From positions 1 through 64,000 of the forward strand of contig MAAR01000006.1 of the NCBI GenBank assembly GCA_002162765.1: a stretch of DNA of 64,000 nt, given 5' to 3'. The stretch is from Flavobacteriales bacterium 34_180_T64 (lineage in GTDB: Bacteria; Bacteroidota; Bacteroidia; Flavobacteriales; Flavobacteriaceae). Both the position numbers and the translations under genes were made by a program. A model generated the notes under the pieces. That model had not been told where the DNA came from and searched no databases. It saw nothing but the letters and a program-made list of their open reading frames with translations. Below are positions 19,626-27,487 of the stretch, in pieces; positions within the stretch are counted from its first letter, which is position 1; each line of letters begins with the position of its first letter.

Positions 19626-21236
19626 ATGGTCAAGCACTTTATTTCACTTTTAATCCTAGTTAATAGCTCCATTTTTGCTCAAAATAGAGTTGACCAGCTT
19701 ATTGATAGCTTAACAGTTATTGATAGCCACGAAGAAAAAGCAAGACTAAGTCAAGACATTGCTTGGGAGCTTAAAGATACCGATTGGGATCGTACACTAC
19801 GATATTTAGAATATTCTGAGGAAGAGTCTAAAGCTGCATCGAATTCCGATGAAGCATTAGCCGAATTTTATCTTTCTGCTGCAGATATTTATTACCACAA
19901 AGATGTGTTGGATGTTGCACTAGCATATTTTCAAAAAGCATATAATATTTATGATCAAAGCAACAATGTTCAAGAAAAACTGAAACTAGAAAATAATTTA
20001 GCAATCATCTATGCCAGATTGAATAATAAGGTCAAGGCAAAGTATTATTTTAAAAAAGTATTTGACTACCAAGCCAAAGAAAAAGACTCTTTATATATGG
20101 CTCAAATACTAAATAACATGGGTACATTATATGTTAATGATAACCCAGATTCTTCTATAGTTTACTACAATAAATCTTTAAAAATTGCAAAGAAAGACAA
20201 CCTCAGTCTTTTTGCATATCTCTATACAAATCTTGGTCGTGCATATTATTTAAAAGAAGAACCGTTAATCGCTCAAGATAATTTTGAAAAAGCTATTGCT
20301 CTTTCAAAAAGAGGGCTAAACAAAAACACAAAAGGCTATGTTTATCAATCTGCTTCAAAATATTATTTTGAAAGTCAACAAAATGATTCGGCTATATATT
20401 ATGCCAAGAAAACCATTGGGTTGCTAGGAAACAATAAATACAGCTTTAGCTATCAAGATGTTGTTCACACACTTTACAATGTATATCTAGATGAAGAAGA
20501 CTATAAACAAGCCTCTGAATATTTTGAATTATATAATACAATTAGAGACAGTATCAATGTTGAAGAAAAAGCTGTCAATGTTGAACGATTAAAACTAGAA
20601 CAAGAATACAAGACTAAGGACCAGATAAGAACATTAAAAGACGACAAGAAAAAATTCAAATATTCGATAATTGTATTAAGTCTTATTTCAGGTTTACTTG
20701 TTTTAATAATCATGCTCATTAAATATAAAAACAGATTGTCTCATGCGCAATATGAAAAAAAACTTGTCGATGCAAATAGAAATGAACTTAATGCCAGTCT
20801 TGAATTAAAAAACAAAGTACTTATAGCAAAGGCAATGACCGAAATTCATAGAACAGAAATAATTCAAGGTGTCTTAGAAGATTTAAAGCATGTGAAATTA
20901 AAAGCGGTAAAAAAAGAAACACAGCATGCTATTGATTATATTTTAAAACGATTGGAAAAAAATACAGACACCAATATTTGGAATGAATTTGAGGTTAGTT
21001 TTGAACAAGTTCATGAATCTTTTTACAAAAACTTAAATAAACAACATCCTAATCTCACTTCAAAAGACAAAAGATTATGTGCCCTTTTAATACTTAATCT
21101 TACTTCAAAAGAAATTTCTCAGATTACAGGTCAGTCTTTTAAATCTGTTGAGAACGCGAGAACACGCCTTCGAAAAAAACTTGAACTCACAAACACAAAA
21201 GCCGACTTAGCTTCTTATCTGGACAGTCTCACCTAG
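19626..21236 (+). CDS. Membrane-anchored TPR protein with C-terminal LuxR-like HTH
   Basis: Protein of 536 residues. The ATG at 19626 begins a signal-like segment ('HFISLLILVNSSIFAQ'); an in-frame TTG at 19608 would add six residues. Tetratricopeptide repeats fill ~25-310 ('LAYFQKAYNIYDQ', 'LYTNLGRAYYLKEEPLIAQDNFEKAIAL'). A single membrane helix follows ('YSIIVLSLISGLLVLIIMLI', ~345-364), then a coiled coil, and finally an HTH of LuxR/GerE type ('LTSKEISQITGQSFKSVENARTRLRKKL'). Periplasmic TPR plus cytoplasmic HTH is a common flavobacterial one-component architecture. As the first gene of the candidate island it may control the downstream secreted protein, though this is only inferred from adjacency. 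Confidence 0.88.
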   Translation: MVKHFISLLILVNSSIFAQNRVDQLIDSLTVIDSHEEKARLSQDIAWELKDTDWDRTLRYLEYSEEESKAASNSDEALAEFYLSAADIYYHKDVLDVALAYFQKAYNIYDQSNNVQEKLKLENNLAIIYARLNNKVKAKYYFKKVFDYQAKEKDSLYMAQILNNMGTLYVNDNPDSSIVYYNKSLKIAKKDNLSLFAYLYTNLGRAYYLKEEPLIAQDNFEKAIALSKRGLNKNTKGYVYQSASKYYFESQQNDSAIYYAKKTIGLLGNNKYSFSYQDVVHTLYNVYLDEEDYKQASEYFELYNTIRDSINVEEKAVNVERLKLEQEYKTKDQIRTLKDDKKKFKYSIIVLSLISGLLVLIIMLIKYKNRLSHAQYEKKLVDANRNELNASLELKNKVLIAKAMTEIHRTEIIQGVLEDLKHVKLKAVKKETQHAIDYILKRLEKNTDTNIWNEFEVSFEQVHESFYKNLNKQHPNLTSKDKRLCALLILNLTSKEISQITGQSFKSVENARTRLRKKLELTNTKADLASYLDSLT

Positions 21237-21444
21237 CAAATTTCATGCTGAGGCTTGTTGATTTTTGAAATAGTCGGATATCCTTCATAATCATTAATCG
21301 CCTCAGTAACAATGCATTGTATTTGATTGAGTGTTTTTTATAGTATTCCATTTAATACAGTGAGTGATTTATCAACGGTGAAATATTATTCACTCGAGCA
21401 ATCGCCATATATCTTTATTTCATAAAAATTGATTTCAACTAAAA

Positions 21445-21570
21445 ATGAAACAAAAAACGAAAAAGAAGAAAAGTTTGAATGAACTTTTAAAGGATAGCGA
21501 GGTTAAAAAAAATGCCTTGAAGAAGATCGTTGACGGTATCAATTCAAATAATAAAACAAAACAACTATAA
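21445..21570 (+). CDS. Small basic ORF (41 aa) just upstream of the T9SS gene
   Basis: ATG to TAA gives 41 residues opening with 'MKQKTKKKKSLNELLKDSE', very Lys-rich, with a predicted amphipathic helix and no membrane segment. It stops 2 bp before the ATG of the secreted protein at 21573, so if translated it is coupled to it. No family is recognised. It could be a real micro-protein or a leader peptide controlling the next gene; the tight spacing and clean start/stop favour translation. Confidence 0.5.
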   Translation: MKQKTKKKKSLNELLKDSEVKKNALKKIVDGINSNNKTKQL

Positions 21571-21572
21571 TT

Positions 21573-23204
21573 ATGAAAAAAATTACTTTTTTAATCGCAT
21601 TCTTTATTTTTATTAATGCAAATGCACAATGGATTGCTGACACCGCAGTAAATACACTAGTAGCAGATTCTAGAGGTGTTGACATGAAAGCCATTGGAAC
21701 ATCTGATGGAAAAACTTATGTTGTCTTTTGGAAATCTGTATCCGCACCCACAAATTTCGAATTAAGATTACAAATTCTAAATGTAGATGGTACTAAGTTG
21801 CTTGGTAGTGATGGCATGCTTGTTAGTGATACGATACCTATGGCTACATTTACTGTAATATGGTCAATTACTGTTGATGACAATGATAATCTATATATTG
21901 GAGCCACAGGAACAGGTTCAAATTTACCTGCATATGTATTTAAATTAGATAGTAGTGGAAATCACTTATGGGGCACTGGTGGTATTAATGTAGGCATCGG
22001 GTTTCAAGTAACCGTATTACCGTTATCGGCAGGTGGGGCAATAGTGTCTTGGAGAGGTGATGGAACAACTCAAGCAGAAATGCAAAAATATGATTCTAGT
22101 GGTACTGCATTATGGCCAACTACTCAACCTGTAGTTGCAGGCACCGACACTACTTACCCTGCAGATATGTTTGAGTTATCAAATGGGGATTATGTTATGG
22201 TATTTCATGAAATAACTTTTCAGATTTATTCTGAATTATATGCTCAAAGATATAATAGTGATGGTGTTGCTCAATGGGCCTCTGCAACACATTTAGCTAA
22301 TAAAGGGACAGTATTCAATACGACTTATAGTTCAGCTCAAGATGGTGATGTTATATATTATGGTTTCAAGGGTGTTACTGGACTTCGCTTTGATTCATTT
22401 TTACAACGTATAAACCCTGATGGCACATTACCTTGGGGGATTAATGGAATGGACTTTGATACTAATGAAACTGATTATGAGCAAGAAACATTAATAGCCT
22501 TTTCTCCAGGTTCTCAATATGTTTGGTCAATTTGTACATATACGTCAAGTGGGCAAGGTCAAAAAGGAGAATATGTTCAAAAGTTTGACAAAGTAACAGG
22601 CGTCAGACAATTTACAGATACTGCAAAGAATTTATATGCAGTCGGTGATGACCATAATATACATGCAGGCACTGGCCCTCTTTTTCTAATAAATGACCAG
22701 CCTTTTTTCTTATTGAAAAGCGGAATTGACAATGGTGCCTCTCCAACGACCCTTAGTGCTGTACTTTTAGATGCAAATGGAGATTTTGCATGGGTAGAAG
22801 AGTCAAGGCCCGTTGCTACTTTTTCGGCAAATAAATCCAGAATACAGTTTACTAAGCCCGTGAACAACCAAAGTGTCGCCTTATTTATTGAAAATAAAAG
22901 CGTTGAAGACAAAATATATGCACAAAATTATTTAGACCCTACACTTTCTGTAGAGAGTGTAGAAATGAATCATGCTAATATCCATTTTATTAACCCAGTC
23001 AGTGCTGAGCTTAATATAAAAAGTGACGTATTGTTAAATGAGATTTATATCTATGACATGCTAGGTCAAGAAATTTATAAAAATGTGAACATTAATCTTA
23101 CTGAATTAACTATCAACTCGCAAAACTGGATTTCTGGAATATATTTAATGACAATTGTAACTTCTTCAGAAATGCAGAAAGGAATTAAAATCCTTAAGCG
23201 TTAA
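21573..23204 (+). CDS. T9SS-exported protein with beta-propeller-like repeats
   Basis: Protein of 543 residues. The signal peptide 'MKKITFLIAFFIFINANAQ' is followed by six or so imperfect repeats built on 'xxSDGTxLWGxxG' (for example 'LDSSGNHLWGTGGINV', 'YDSSGTALWPTTQPV', 'INPDGTLPWGINGMDF'), typical of propeller blades. The C-terminal type A sorting domain includes 'INPVSAELNIKSD', 'EIYIYDMLGQEIYKN' and 'SGIYLMTIVTSSEMQKGIKILKR'. It is exported and probably surface-attached; the ligand is unknown. It sits inside the candidate rlmH island behind the TPR/HTH regulator and the small ORF. Confidence 0.9.
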   Translation: MKKITFLIAFFIFINANAQWIADTAVNTLVADSRGVDMKAIGTSDGKTYVVFWKSVSAPTNFELRLQILNVDGTKLLGSDGMLVSDTIPMATFTVIWSITVDDNDNLYIGATGTGSNLPAYVFKLDSSGNHLWGTGGINVGIGFQVTVLPLSAGGAIVSWRGDGTTQAEMQKYDSSGTALWPTTQPVVAGTDTTYPADMFELSNGDYVMVFHEITFQIYSELYAQRYNSDGVAQWASATHLANKGTVFNTTYSSAQDGDVIYYGFKGVTGLRFDSFLQRINPDGTLPWGINGMDFDTNETDYEQETLIAFSPGSQYVWSICTYTSSGQGQKGEYVQKFDKVTGVRQFTDTAKNLYAVGDDHNIHAGTGPLFLINDQPFFLLKSGIDNGASPTTLSAVLLDANGDFAWVEESRPVATFSANKSRIQFTKPVNNQSVALFIENKSVEDKIYAQNYLDPTLSVESVEMNHANIHFINPVSAELNIKSDVLLNEIYIYDMLGQEIYKNVNINLTELTINSQNWISGIYLMTIVTSSEMQKGIKILKR

Positions 23205-23443
23205 TTAATAGCAATAACTTTTACTAAAAAGTTATAAAACTGTAGTTAAAATTTGTCGCGTCTCTTTAAAAGTTAATCTGCTTTTTTTAGAGTTGCGGCA
23301 TTTTTTTAGATGCATTTAGGTATTAAACAAATAAATTGCTTGCTTACTTTTTTAAAATCAGATCAAATAAATTACTGTAACAAGGAGAAAAGCACAGCTT
23401 AAATTCCTAACACATAACTACTTTGCAACAAAATCTAAATGAT

Positions 23444-23539
23444 ATGACCTTTTCGTATCAAATGGTGCGTTTATTTGTTATTGAACAATTATATCGCGCG
23501 TTCACAATTTTGAAGAATGAGCCTTATCATCATAGATAG
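23444..23539 (+). pseudogene. Second copy of the rlmH 3' end (copy B)
   Basis: In-frame 3' fragment of rlmH: 31 codons from '[11 protein letters not shown]' to 'EPYHHR' and a TAG stop. Against intact rlmH there are six differences in 96 bp; four are silent, one changes the stop from TAA to TAG, and one gives His to Tyr. It has no upstream catalytic part, so it cannot make a functional enzyme. The silent bias suggests it evolved as part of a working rlmH allele before being separated, as expected for a gene end displaced by an insertion. Confidence 0.88.
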
Positions 23540-23550
23540 CTTATCAAAAA

Positions 23551-23588
23551 GAAAAAGCCACGTCTGGAGAAGACTTGGCATTTTCTTT
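23551..23588. terminator. Bidirectional terminator, probably the ancestral rlmH/hpf terminator
   Basis: Stem GCCA-c-GTCT / AGAC-t-TGGC (23557-23565, 23571-23579) with a 5-nt loop is flanked by AAAAA on the left and TTTTCTTT on the right. It lies directly behind the displaced rlmH end and before the convergent hpf stop codon, where a shared terminator of rlmH and hpf would be expected. Confidence 0.75.
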
Positions 23589-23602
23589 ACTAATAACACG
23601 TA

Positions 23603-23902
23603 TTAATGATGACTAAACGTTTCTTTTCGTTTCTTCAATTGTTTCTCTAAATCTTTAATCGTTTTCTTTACTGCATTCTCATAATTTTCTTCATTCGAAG
23701 TTGCAAAAATTCGAGGACCAGGTGCACTTAATTCCATCTTACATATTTTCCCCTTACCTTTTGGATCATGTTGTACTTCAAAATGAACCTCTGCGCCAAT
23801 GATCCATTCATACTTATTAGCCAATTTTCCTAACTTCTCGTTAACATACGTGTTCATAGCTTCACTTGTGGCCATATGAACATATTGAATATTTAATGTC
23901 AT
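23603..23902 (-). CDS. hpf: Ribosome hibernation-promoting factor, short form
   Basis: HPF/RaiA-family protein of 99 residues that binds the 30S decoding region in stationary phase. It has 'SEAMNTYVNEKLGKLANKY', 'IIGAEVHFEVQHD' and 'NYENAVKKTIKDLEKQLKKRKETFSHH', the complete short-form fold without the long dimerisation domain. Single gene, convergent with the rlmH side of the candidate island. Confidence 0.93.
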   Translation of the reverse strand: MTLNIQYVHMATSEAMNTYVNEKLGKLANKYEWIIGAEVHFEVQHDPKGKGKICKMELSAPGPRIFATSNEENYENAVKKTIKDLEKQLKKRKETFSHH

Positions 23903-23974
23903 AATTATAATTTTTAATGTTTACTCAAAGTTAGCTAACTTGTTATTAGAATGAGATGACTTTAATCATATTTT

Positions 23975-24015
23975 AAAAAAAAAGGCGAATTAAAATTAAT
24001 TTATTTCAATTCGCC
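23975..24015 (-). terminator. Terminator after the SRPBCC gene
   Basis: On the minus strand GGCGAATT and AATTCGCC (24008-24015, 23984-23991) enclose a 16-nt AT-rich loop and are followed by a run of T residues. It closes the DUF1330-SRPBCC operon. Confidence 0.75.
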
Positions 24016-24086
24016 AAACACAACCACAAAAACCATCAATCAAATTAAATGGTTGCTGCTACTCTTAATAAATTTACGCGGGATTA

Positions 24087-24686
24087 TTAAAACGCTTTAT
24101 ACGTTTTCTTTAACTCTTTTAGCGCGACCCTTTTTTCACCTGTTTCCATATAGTGTTTATATGAAATCAAAGCTTCTCTAGCACCCTTTCTCAGCCTGCC
24201 TTTCATAAGTCCTGTTAAAAACCCTGGTTTCATCCTAAAATTAGTGATTTGGTATATCACTGTTTCTCCTTTGTCATTTGTTTTAACACCAAAAGTATTG
24301 TGCATTTTTTTTATCGGAAAATTTTCCCATTCATAGACATCATAAGTATAATATTCTCCTTCTTTAATAGCTATTATTTTTTCTTTTACCATGATTTCTT
24401 TACGCTTCGTTCTCGGGATATAACAAATACGTTCACAATCCATTTCGGCCTCATTAGGGCTTCCATTAATTGAACTCGAGCTATTTAATCCAGCATGATA
24501 GGTTCCCACATCTCCATAGCTCGCCAAAATCTCCCAGGCTTTCTCTGGAGCAACATTTACCACCATTTCGTATTCAATAATTTTCAATCGTATTTCCTTC
24601 TCTGAATTTCGCGCACTAATTTGAGAACTAAACGTCAGTATCAGTAATAGCGTGAAAAGTTGAATTTTTATTTTTTTCATAAACAT
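24087..24686 (-). CDS. Secreted SRPBCC-family (polyketide cyclase-like) protein
   Basis: Protein of 199 residues with a signal peptide ('IKIQLFTLLLILTFSSQISA') and a START/SRPBCC ligand-binding fold. 'EYEMVVNVAPEKAWEILASYGDVGTYHAGL' is the typical first strand and helices, and 'GLMKGRLRKGAREALISYKHYMETGE' the C-terminal helix. Such domains bind hydrophobic ligands; here it would act in the periplasm. The ATG at 24686 is used; another lies two codons inside. It follows the DUF1330-like gene by 16 bp, in an operon behind a TetR-type operator at 25028. Confidence 0.85.
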   Translation of the reverse strand: MFMKKIKIQLFTLLLILTFSSQISARNSEKEIRLKIIEYEMVVNVAPEKAWEILASYGDVGTYHAGLNSSSSINGSPNEAEMDCERICYIPRTKRKEIMVKEKIIAIKEGEYYTYDVYEWENFPIKKMHNTFGVKTNDKGETVIYQITNFRMKPGFLTGLMKGRLRKGAREALISYKHYMETGEKRVALKELKKTYKAF

Positions 24687-24702
24687 ATTATTTTAATTAA
24701 TT

Positions 24703-24999
24703 TTAATTGGCGATATAAATATTGATTGAAACAAATGCTTTGTTTCTGTATGGAAGAAGTGCCTTATATTCTGCACTTTCGAAAAATTCTTTTATTGTTT
24801 CTTTATTCGGAAATTCGGCAACAAAAATATTAGCTATTTTTTGTTCTCCAAAAAGGTGTTCATTCAAACTATATCTAGAAACAGGTATCCCTTCTGATTC
24901 CATAAGTAGTTTTCCAACATTTTCTGTGTAAAATTTTAAAGCTTCCTGTTCTTCCATGTTTGGAAACCCCGTTGCAATCATTAATGCTTTTTCATTCAT
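24703..24999 (-). CDS. DUF1330-like dimeric alpha/beta-barrel protein
   Basis: Cytoplasmic protein of 98 residues. 'LMIATGFPNMEEQEALKFYTENVGKLL' and 'IANIFVAEFPNKETIKEFFESAEYKALLPYRNKAF' are the landmarks of the DUF1330/dimeric alpha-beta barrel group; the reaction is unknown. It is first in the operon with the SRPBCC gene, and the 13-bp TetR-type operator at 25028-25040 lies 28 bp upstream of its start. Confidence 0.8.
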   Translation of the reverse strand: MNEKALMIATGFPNMEEQEALKFYTENVGKLLMESEGIPVSRYSLNEHLFGEQKIANIFVAEFPNKETIKEFFESAEYKALLPYRNKAFVSINIYIAN

Positions 25000-25027
25000 A
25001 TTATTTCAATTTAATTATTTTATATGC

Positions 25028-25040
25028 TGACCAGTCGTCA
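25028..25040. promoter_or_regulatory. TetR-type operator 1 (TGACCAGTCGTCA)
   Basis: Palindrome TGAC-N5-GTCA between the DUF1330-like gene and tetR. It resembles the GACCAGTC-type sites of LmrA/NemR-like TetR proteins and recurs with small changes at 25655, 30699, 30768 and 31423. Confidence 0.65.
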
Positions 25041-25057
25041 TTTAAACTTTAAAAAAA

Positions 25058-25642
25058 TTAATTTTTTAACTGTTGAAAAATAAACGTTTTAAAGTCTTCT
25101 AATGGTTTAGTTGTGCCAGTCGACTTCATCCTCACAATCGCACCATGCCAACTATTTATTAGAAAACTACCTACGAGGTTTGGGTCCAAATTAGCACTTA
25201 CCTCTCCTGTTTCCTGAGCTTGCCGAATACACTCGACGAATACGGCTTCATAATCATTAAACTCTAAATCTAGAGCTTCTCTAAATCGTTCATTAGTATC
25301 TCCAAGTTCTTGCGAAAAATTCCCCATAATACAACCCAATTTACATTTTGCGATATCCTTTTGATATGCTATTATTCCTGAATAAAAGGCATCCAATCTT
25401 GTCATTGGTGTTCGAGAGGTATCTAATAATACATTCTTTAAATAAGCAATGCCATTATCACAGTAATATTTCAATACTTCCAATCCGAACTCTTCCTTAT
25501 TTCTAAAGTGATTATAAAATGATCCTTTGGGGATATTCACCATCTCGGTAATTTCTTTTATACCTGTAGCATGATATCCATTTAAAAACATAAGATCCTT
25601 TCCGGCTTTTATGATGTCTTCTCTAAAGATTTTTCGTTTCAC
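25058..25642 (-). CDS. TetR/AcrR-family transcriptional regulator (A)
   Basis: Repressor of 194 residues. The N-terminal HTH (~8-50) has 'GYHATGIKEITEMVNIPKGSFYNHFRNKEEFGLEVL'. The C-terminal ligand domain contains 'CKLGCIMGNFSQELGDTNERFREAL', with a CxxGC cysteine pair as in NemR/AcuR-like proteins, where the cysteine can sense electrophiles or oxidants. The start is GTG: the ATG two bases upstream is followed at once by a stop. An operator at 25655-25667 lies 12 bp before the start, so it is probably autoregulated; a second one at 25028 precedes the DUF1330-SRPBCC operon. Confidence 0.9.
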   Translation of the reverse strand: MKRKIFREDIIKAGKDLMFLNGYHATGIKEITEMVNIPKGSFYNHFRNKEEFGLEVLKYYCDNGIAYLKNVLLDTSRTPMTRLDAFYSGIIAYQKDIAKCKLGCIMGNFSQELGDTNERFREALDLEFNDYEAVFVECIRQAQETGEVSANLDPNLVGSFLINSWHGAIVRMKSTGTTKPLEDFKTFIFQQLKN

Positions 25643-25654
25643 ATAGCTAATATA

Positions 25655-25667
25655 TGACGAGTGGTCA
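25655..25667. promoter_or_regulatory. TetR-type operator 2 (TGACGAGTGGTCA)
   Basis: Same TGAC-N5-GTCA palindrome, 12 bp upstream of the tetR-A start codon, in the position expected for autorepression. Confidence 0.65.
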
Positions 25668-25710
25668 TTAAAATCAAATTTATTAAGATTAGTTTAACAG
25701 AACTCTAAAA

Positions 25711-25744
25711 AATGTGCTGGACTGAGCTATCAAAACTCAGTCCA
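25711..25744 (-). terminator. Terminator of the RND operon
   Basis: Perfect 9-bp stem (TGGACTGAG at 25718-25726, CTCAGTCCA at 25736-25744) with a 9-nt loop. On the minus strand it is followed by GCACATTTTTT. It lies 23 bp after the stop of the beta-barrel gene, the last gene of the operon. Confidence 0.75.
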
Positions 25745-25766
25745 ACACTGCTATTAATCTTTGGGA

Positions 25767-26972
25767 TTAAAAATATTTTATTAATGTGAACCTTAAAAAG
25801 CTATCGTTTCTAAAATTGCTAAGAATAATTTCATTCTCAGAGATATTGCTAAACACACGTGCTTCTAATTCTGCTTTCAAACTGTTGCCAAGACGACGAG
25901 ACGCTTCAATACTATATATCTTACTACTGCTTTCTAAATCGGAAATTCCCCCAATAAGGATTGAGGTATCCTGTATATCATTAAATGCTATTCGACTTCC
26001 AAAAAACACGTCATTTTGTAATGCATTTAACGCCCATTCATCACGATCGTCGTATAAATATTCACCAATTAAACCAATATCAATTCCTGAGTTTTTAATA
26101 TTACTTATCGTAAATTCTAAACCTCCTGTAAAGGCAAATACGTCTTGAATATCACTTGTTCTATATATAGATTCTAATTTCCATAAGAATGCGTTATTCG
26201 TGATTTGTAAATCGAGCCCTGTTTGATTTATTACAGGATAAAGCGCATTGACATTACCCACTGTGTCAAATGCAAATACGGGCTCTCGGCCGTTTCCATA
26301 AAAATGAGATACTCCTAAATCGATGATATCAAAACTATGACTATATCTAAAAGCGAAGTCTTGTCGCCATTCTTCTGCGCCACTTTCATAAGTCAGGTCA
26401 TCTCTGTCGATCACAGTTGAAAATCGAAAACGTCCTTTATCGCCTGCAAATGCTCGCTTTCTATGAAACGGTAAATAAAATACATCGAAGGTTCCAAAAT
26501 TGGTGTTTATAGAATAATGAATCATAGGCTGACCCAACTTCTGTTCTCCGTCAAAACTTTCAACAGCATCTGTTTGGTTTATAATATCTACCAAATGATT
26601 ACTTTCTGTAACGCCCCAATATATTTTTTTAAGACCAATACTTAATTCCCAGTTCTTTTTCACTGTTTGATAGTAGAGTTCTCTAACATCCCAATGCGTT
26701 CGTTCGTCATCTATATCTAGACGATAAAACCCTTCAAAATTGAAACTCTCATAACCATCGTTCCATTCTAAAGTGTATTTCGGTCTAATTGCTAAGGATG
26801 GGAAATGATCTTTTTGTTGTGCAAAAGATGGCGCTTCATAAAAGAGTCTATACTCCGCTTCTAACTCCAATTCGAAGTCATGAATTACTTTTGAATCCTC
26901 CTTTTCTTCCTGTCCAAATCCGGTTAAGGTAAATAGCAAGGTTATTGCATAATATATGATTTTTCTAAACAT
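25767..26972 (-). CDS. Outer-membrane beta-barrel protein of the RND operon
   Basis: Protein of 401 residues with a signal peptide ('IIYYAITLLFTLTGFGQ') and alternating hydrophobic beta strands to a C-terminal aromatic residue ('FLRFTLIKYF'), as in an outer-membrane barrel. 'ELSIGLKKIYWGVTESNHLVDIINQTDAVE' recalls DUF1302-type porins, which in other phyla are encoded together with a LolA/DUF1329-like protein and an RND pump, the same set as here. It is last in the operon, 74 bp after DoxX. Family membership is a resemblance only. Confidence 0.75.
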   Translation of the reverse strand: MFRKIIYYAITLLFTLTGFGQEEKEDSKVIHDFELELEAEYRLFYEAPSFAQQKDHFPSLAIRPKYTLEWNDGYESFNFEGFYRLDIDDERTHWDVRELYYQTVKKNWELSIGLKKIYWGVTESNHLVDIINQTDAVESFDGEQKLGQPMIHYSINTNFGTFDVFYLPFHRKRAFAGDKGRFRFSTVIDRDDLTYESGAEEWRQDFAFRYSHSFDIIDLGVSHFYGNGREPVFAFDTVGNVNALYPVINQTGLDLQITNNAFLWKLESIYRTSDIQDVFAFTGGLEFTISNIKNSGIDIGLIGEYLYDDRDEWALNALQNDVFFGSRIAFNDIQDTSILIGGISDLESSSKIYSIEASRRLGNSLKAELEARVFSNISENEIILSNFRNDSFLRFTLIKYF

Positions 26973-27046
26973 ATTTTTGATTTAAAAAGAAACCGGAAAC
27001 GTCATGAGATCGCTTCCGATTTCTAAAAACACTCAACTACTAATCT

Positions 27047-27475
27047 TTATTTAATTCTATCTAATACTAAATCCAACTCCATATATTTCTCTTTGATAAG
27101 ACTTAATGAAAATGCTGCCGCCGAAGCTGTTAAAACAGAATAGTCAAATACACCTTTAATTCCAGAAGTAAAAGCCATAGCTAAAGCAAAAAACAAGAGT
27201 AAGAATCCACTTAATTTCGCGAAAAACGCTGTCTTGAACCCAATAAGCAATCCGATACCAAAAACAATTTCGGCTACAGTTGCAATAATTGCTACTACAG
27301 GAATCATACTTTCCGGCAACAATGGGTTTAAGAACTGCGTATACTCCAAAAAAATATCCCAGTTTCCCCATGCTGAATTTTCTGTATTCCAAAATCCAAA
27401 TCTATCGGCAGTCGCTGATAAAAAACCAAGCGCCAATCCAACCCGTAAAAAAATCTTAATCAAGTTATTATACAT
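27047..27475 (-). CDS. DoxX-family inner-membrane protein
   Basis: Protein of 142 residues with four membrane helices, starting 'LIKIFLRVGLALGFLSATADRFGFW'. The family pattern is also seen in 'IIATVAEIVFGIGLLIGFKTAFFAKLSGFLLLFFALAM'. DoxX proteins are linked to redox balance and thiol or quinone metabolism in some bacteria, but their role here is unknown. It lies 12 bp behind the LolA-like gene in the RND operon. Confidence 0.85.
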   Translation of the reverse strand: MYNNLIKIFLRVGLALGFLSATADRFGFWNTENSAWGNWDIFLEYTQFLNPLLPESMIPVVAIIATVAEIVFGIGLLIGFKTAFFAKLSGFLLLFFALAMAFTSGIKGVFDYSVLTASAAAFSLSLIKEKYMELDLVLDRIK

Positions 27476-27487
27476 AAAGTAACGTAT

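Larger units (their letters stand above)
19308..23538 (+). mobile_element. Candidate genomic island inserted at the 3' end of rlmH
   Basis: The segment is bounded by the 3' end of intact rlmH and a second, allelic copy of that end at 23444-23538. It holds a TPR/HTH regulator, a 41-codon small ORF and a T9SS-exported protein, all on the plus strand, with two sparse gaps. Just beyond copy B is a hairpin that fits the original rlmH terminator. No integrase, Ccr-type serine recombinase, transposase or plasmid gene is visible, so this would be a non-autonomous or decayed element, or the product of homologous exchange. The insertion is inferred; the duplicated gene end is directly visible. Confidence 0.5.
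23205..23602. other. Right gap of the island: hairpins, rlmH copy B and terminator
   Basis: About 400 bp. A 9-bp AT-rich inverted repeat (23214-23222 / 23227-23235) just after the T9SS gene may end its transcript. The next ~200 bp hold nothing recognisable. Copy B of the rlmH end (23444-23539) and a terminator (23551-23588) complete the gap before hpf. Confidence 0.6.

Noticed and set aside
19308-23538. SCC-type ccr recombinase, integrase or transposase inside the candidate island
   Set aside because: None of the reading frames shows recombinase motifs; the three genes are a TPR/HTH regulator, a micro-ORF and a secreted protein. Hence the island call stays at moderate confidence.
27156-27392. 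78-codon minus-strand frame within the DoxX gene
   Set aside because: A shifted-frame shadow of the doxX coding sequence with no independent start signal or domain.
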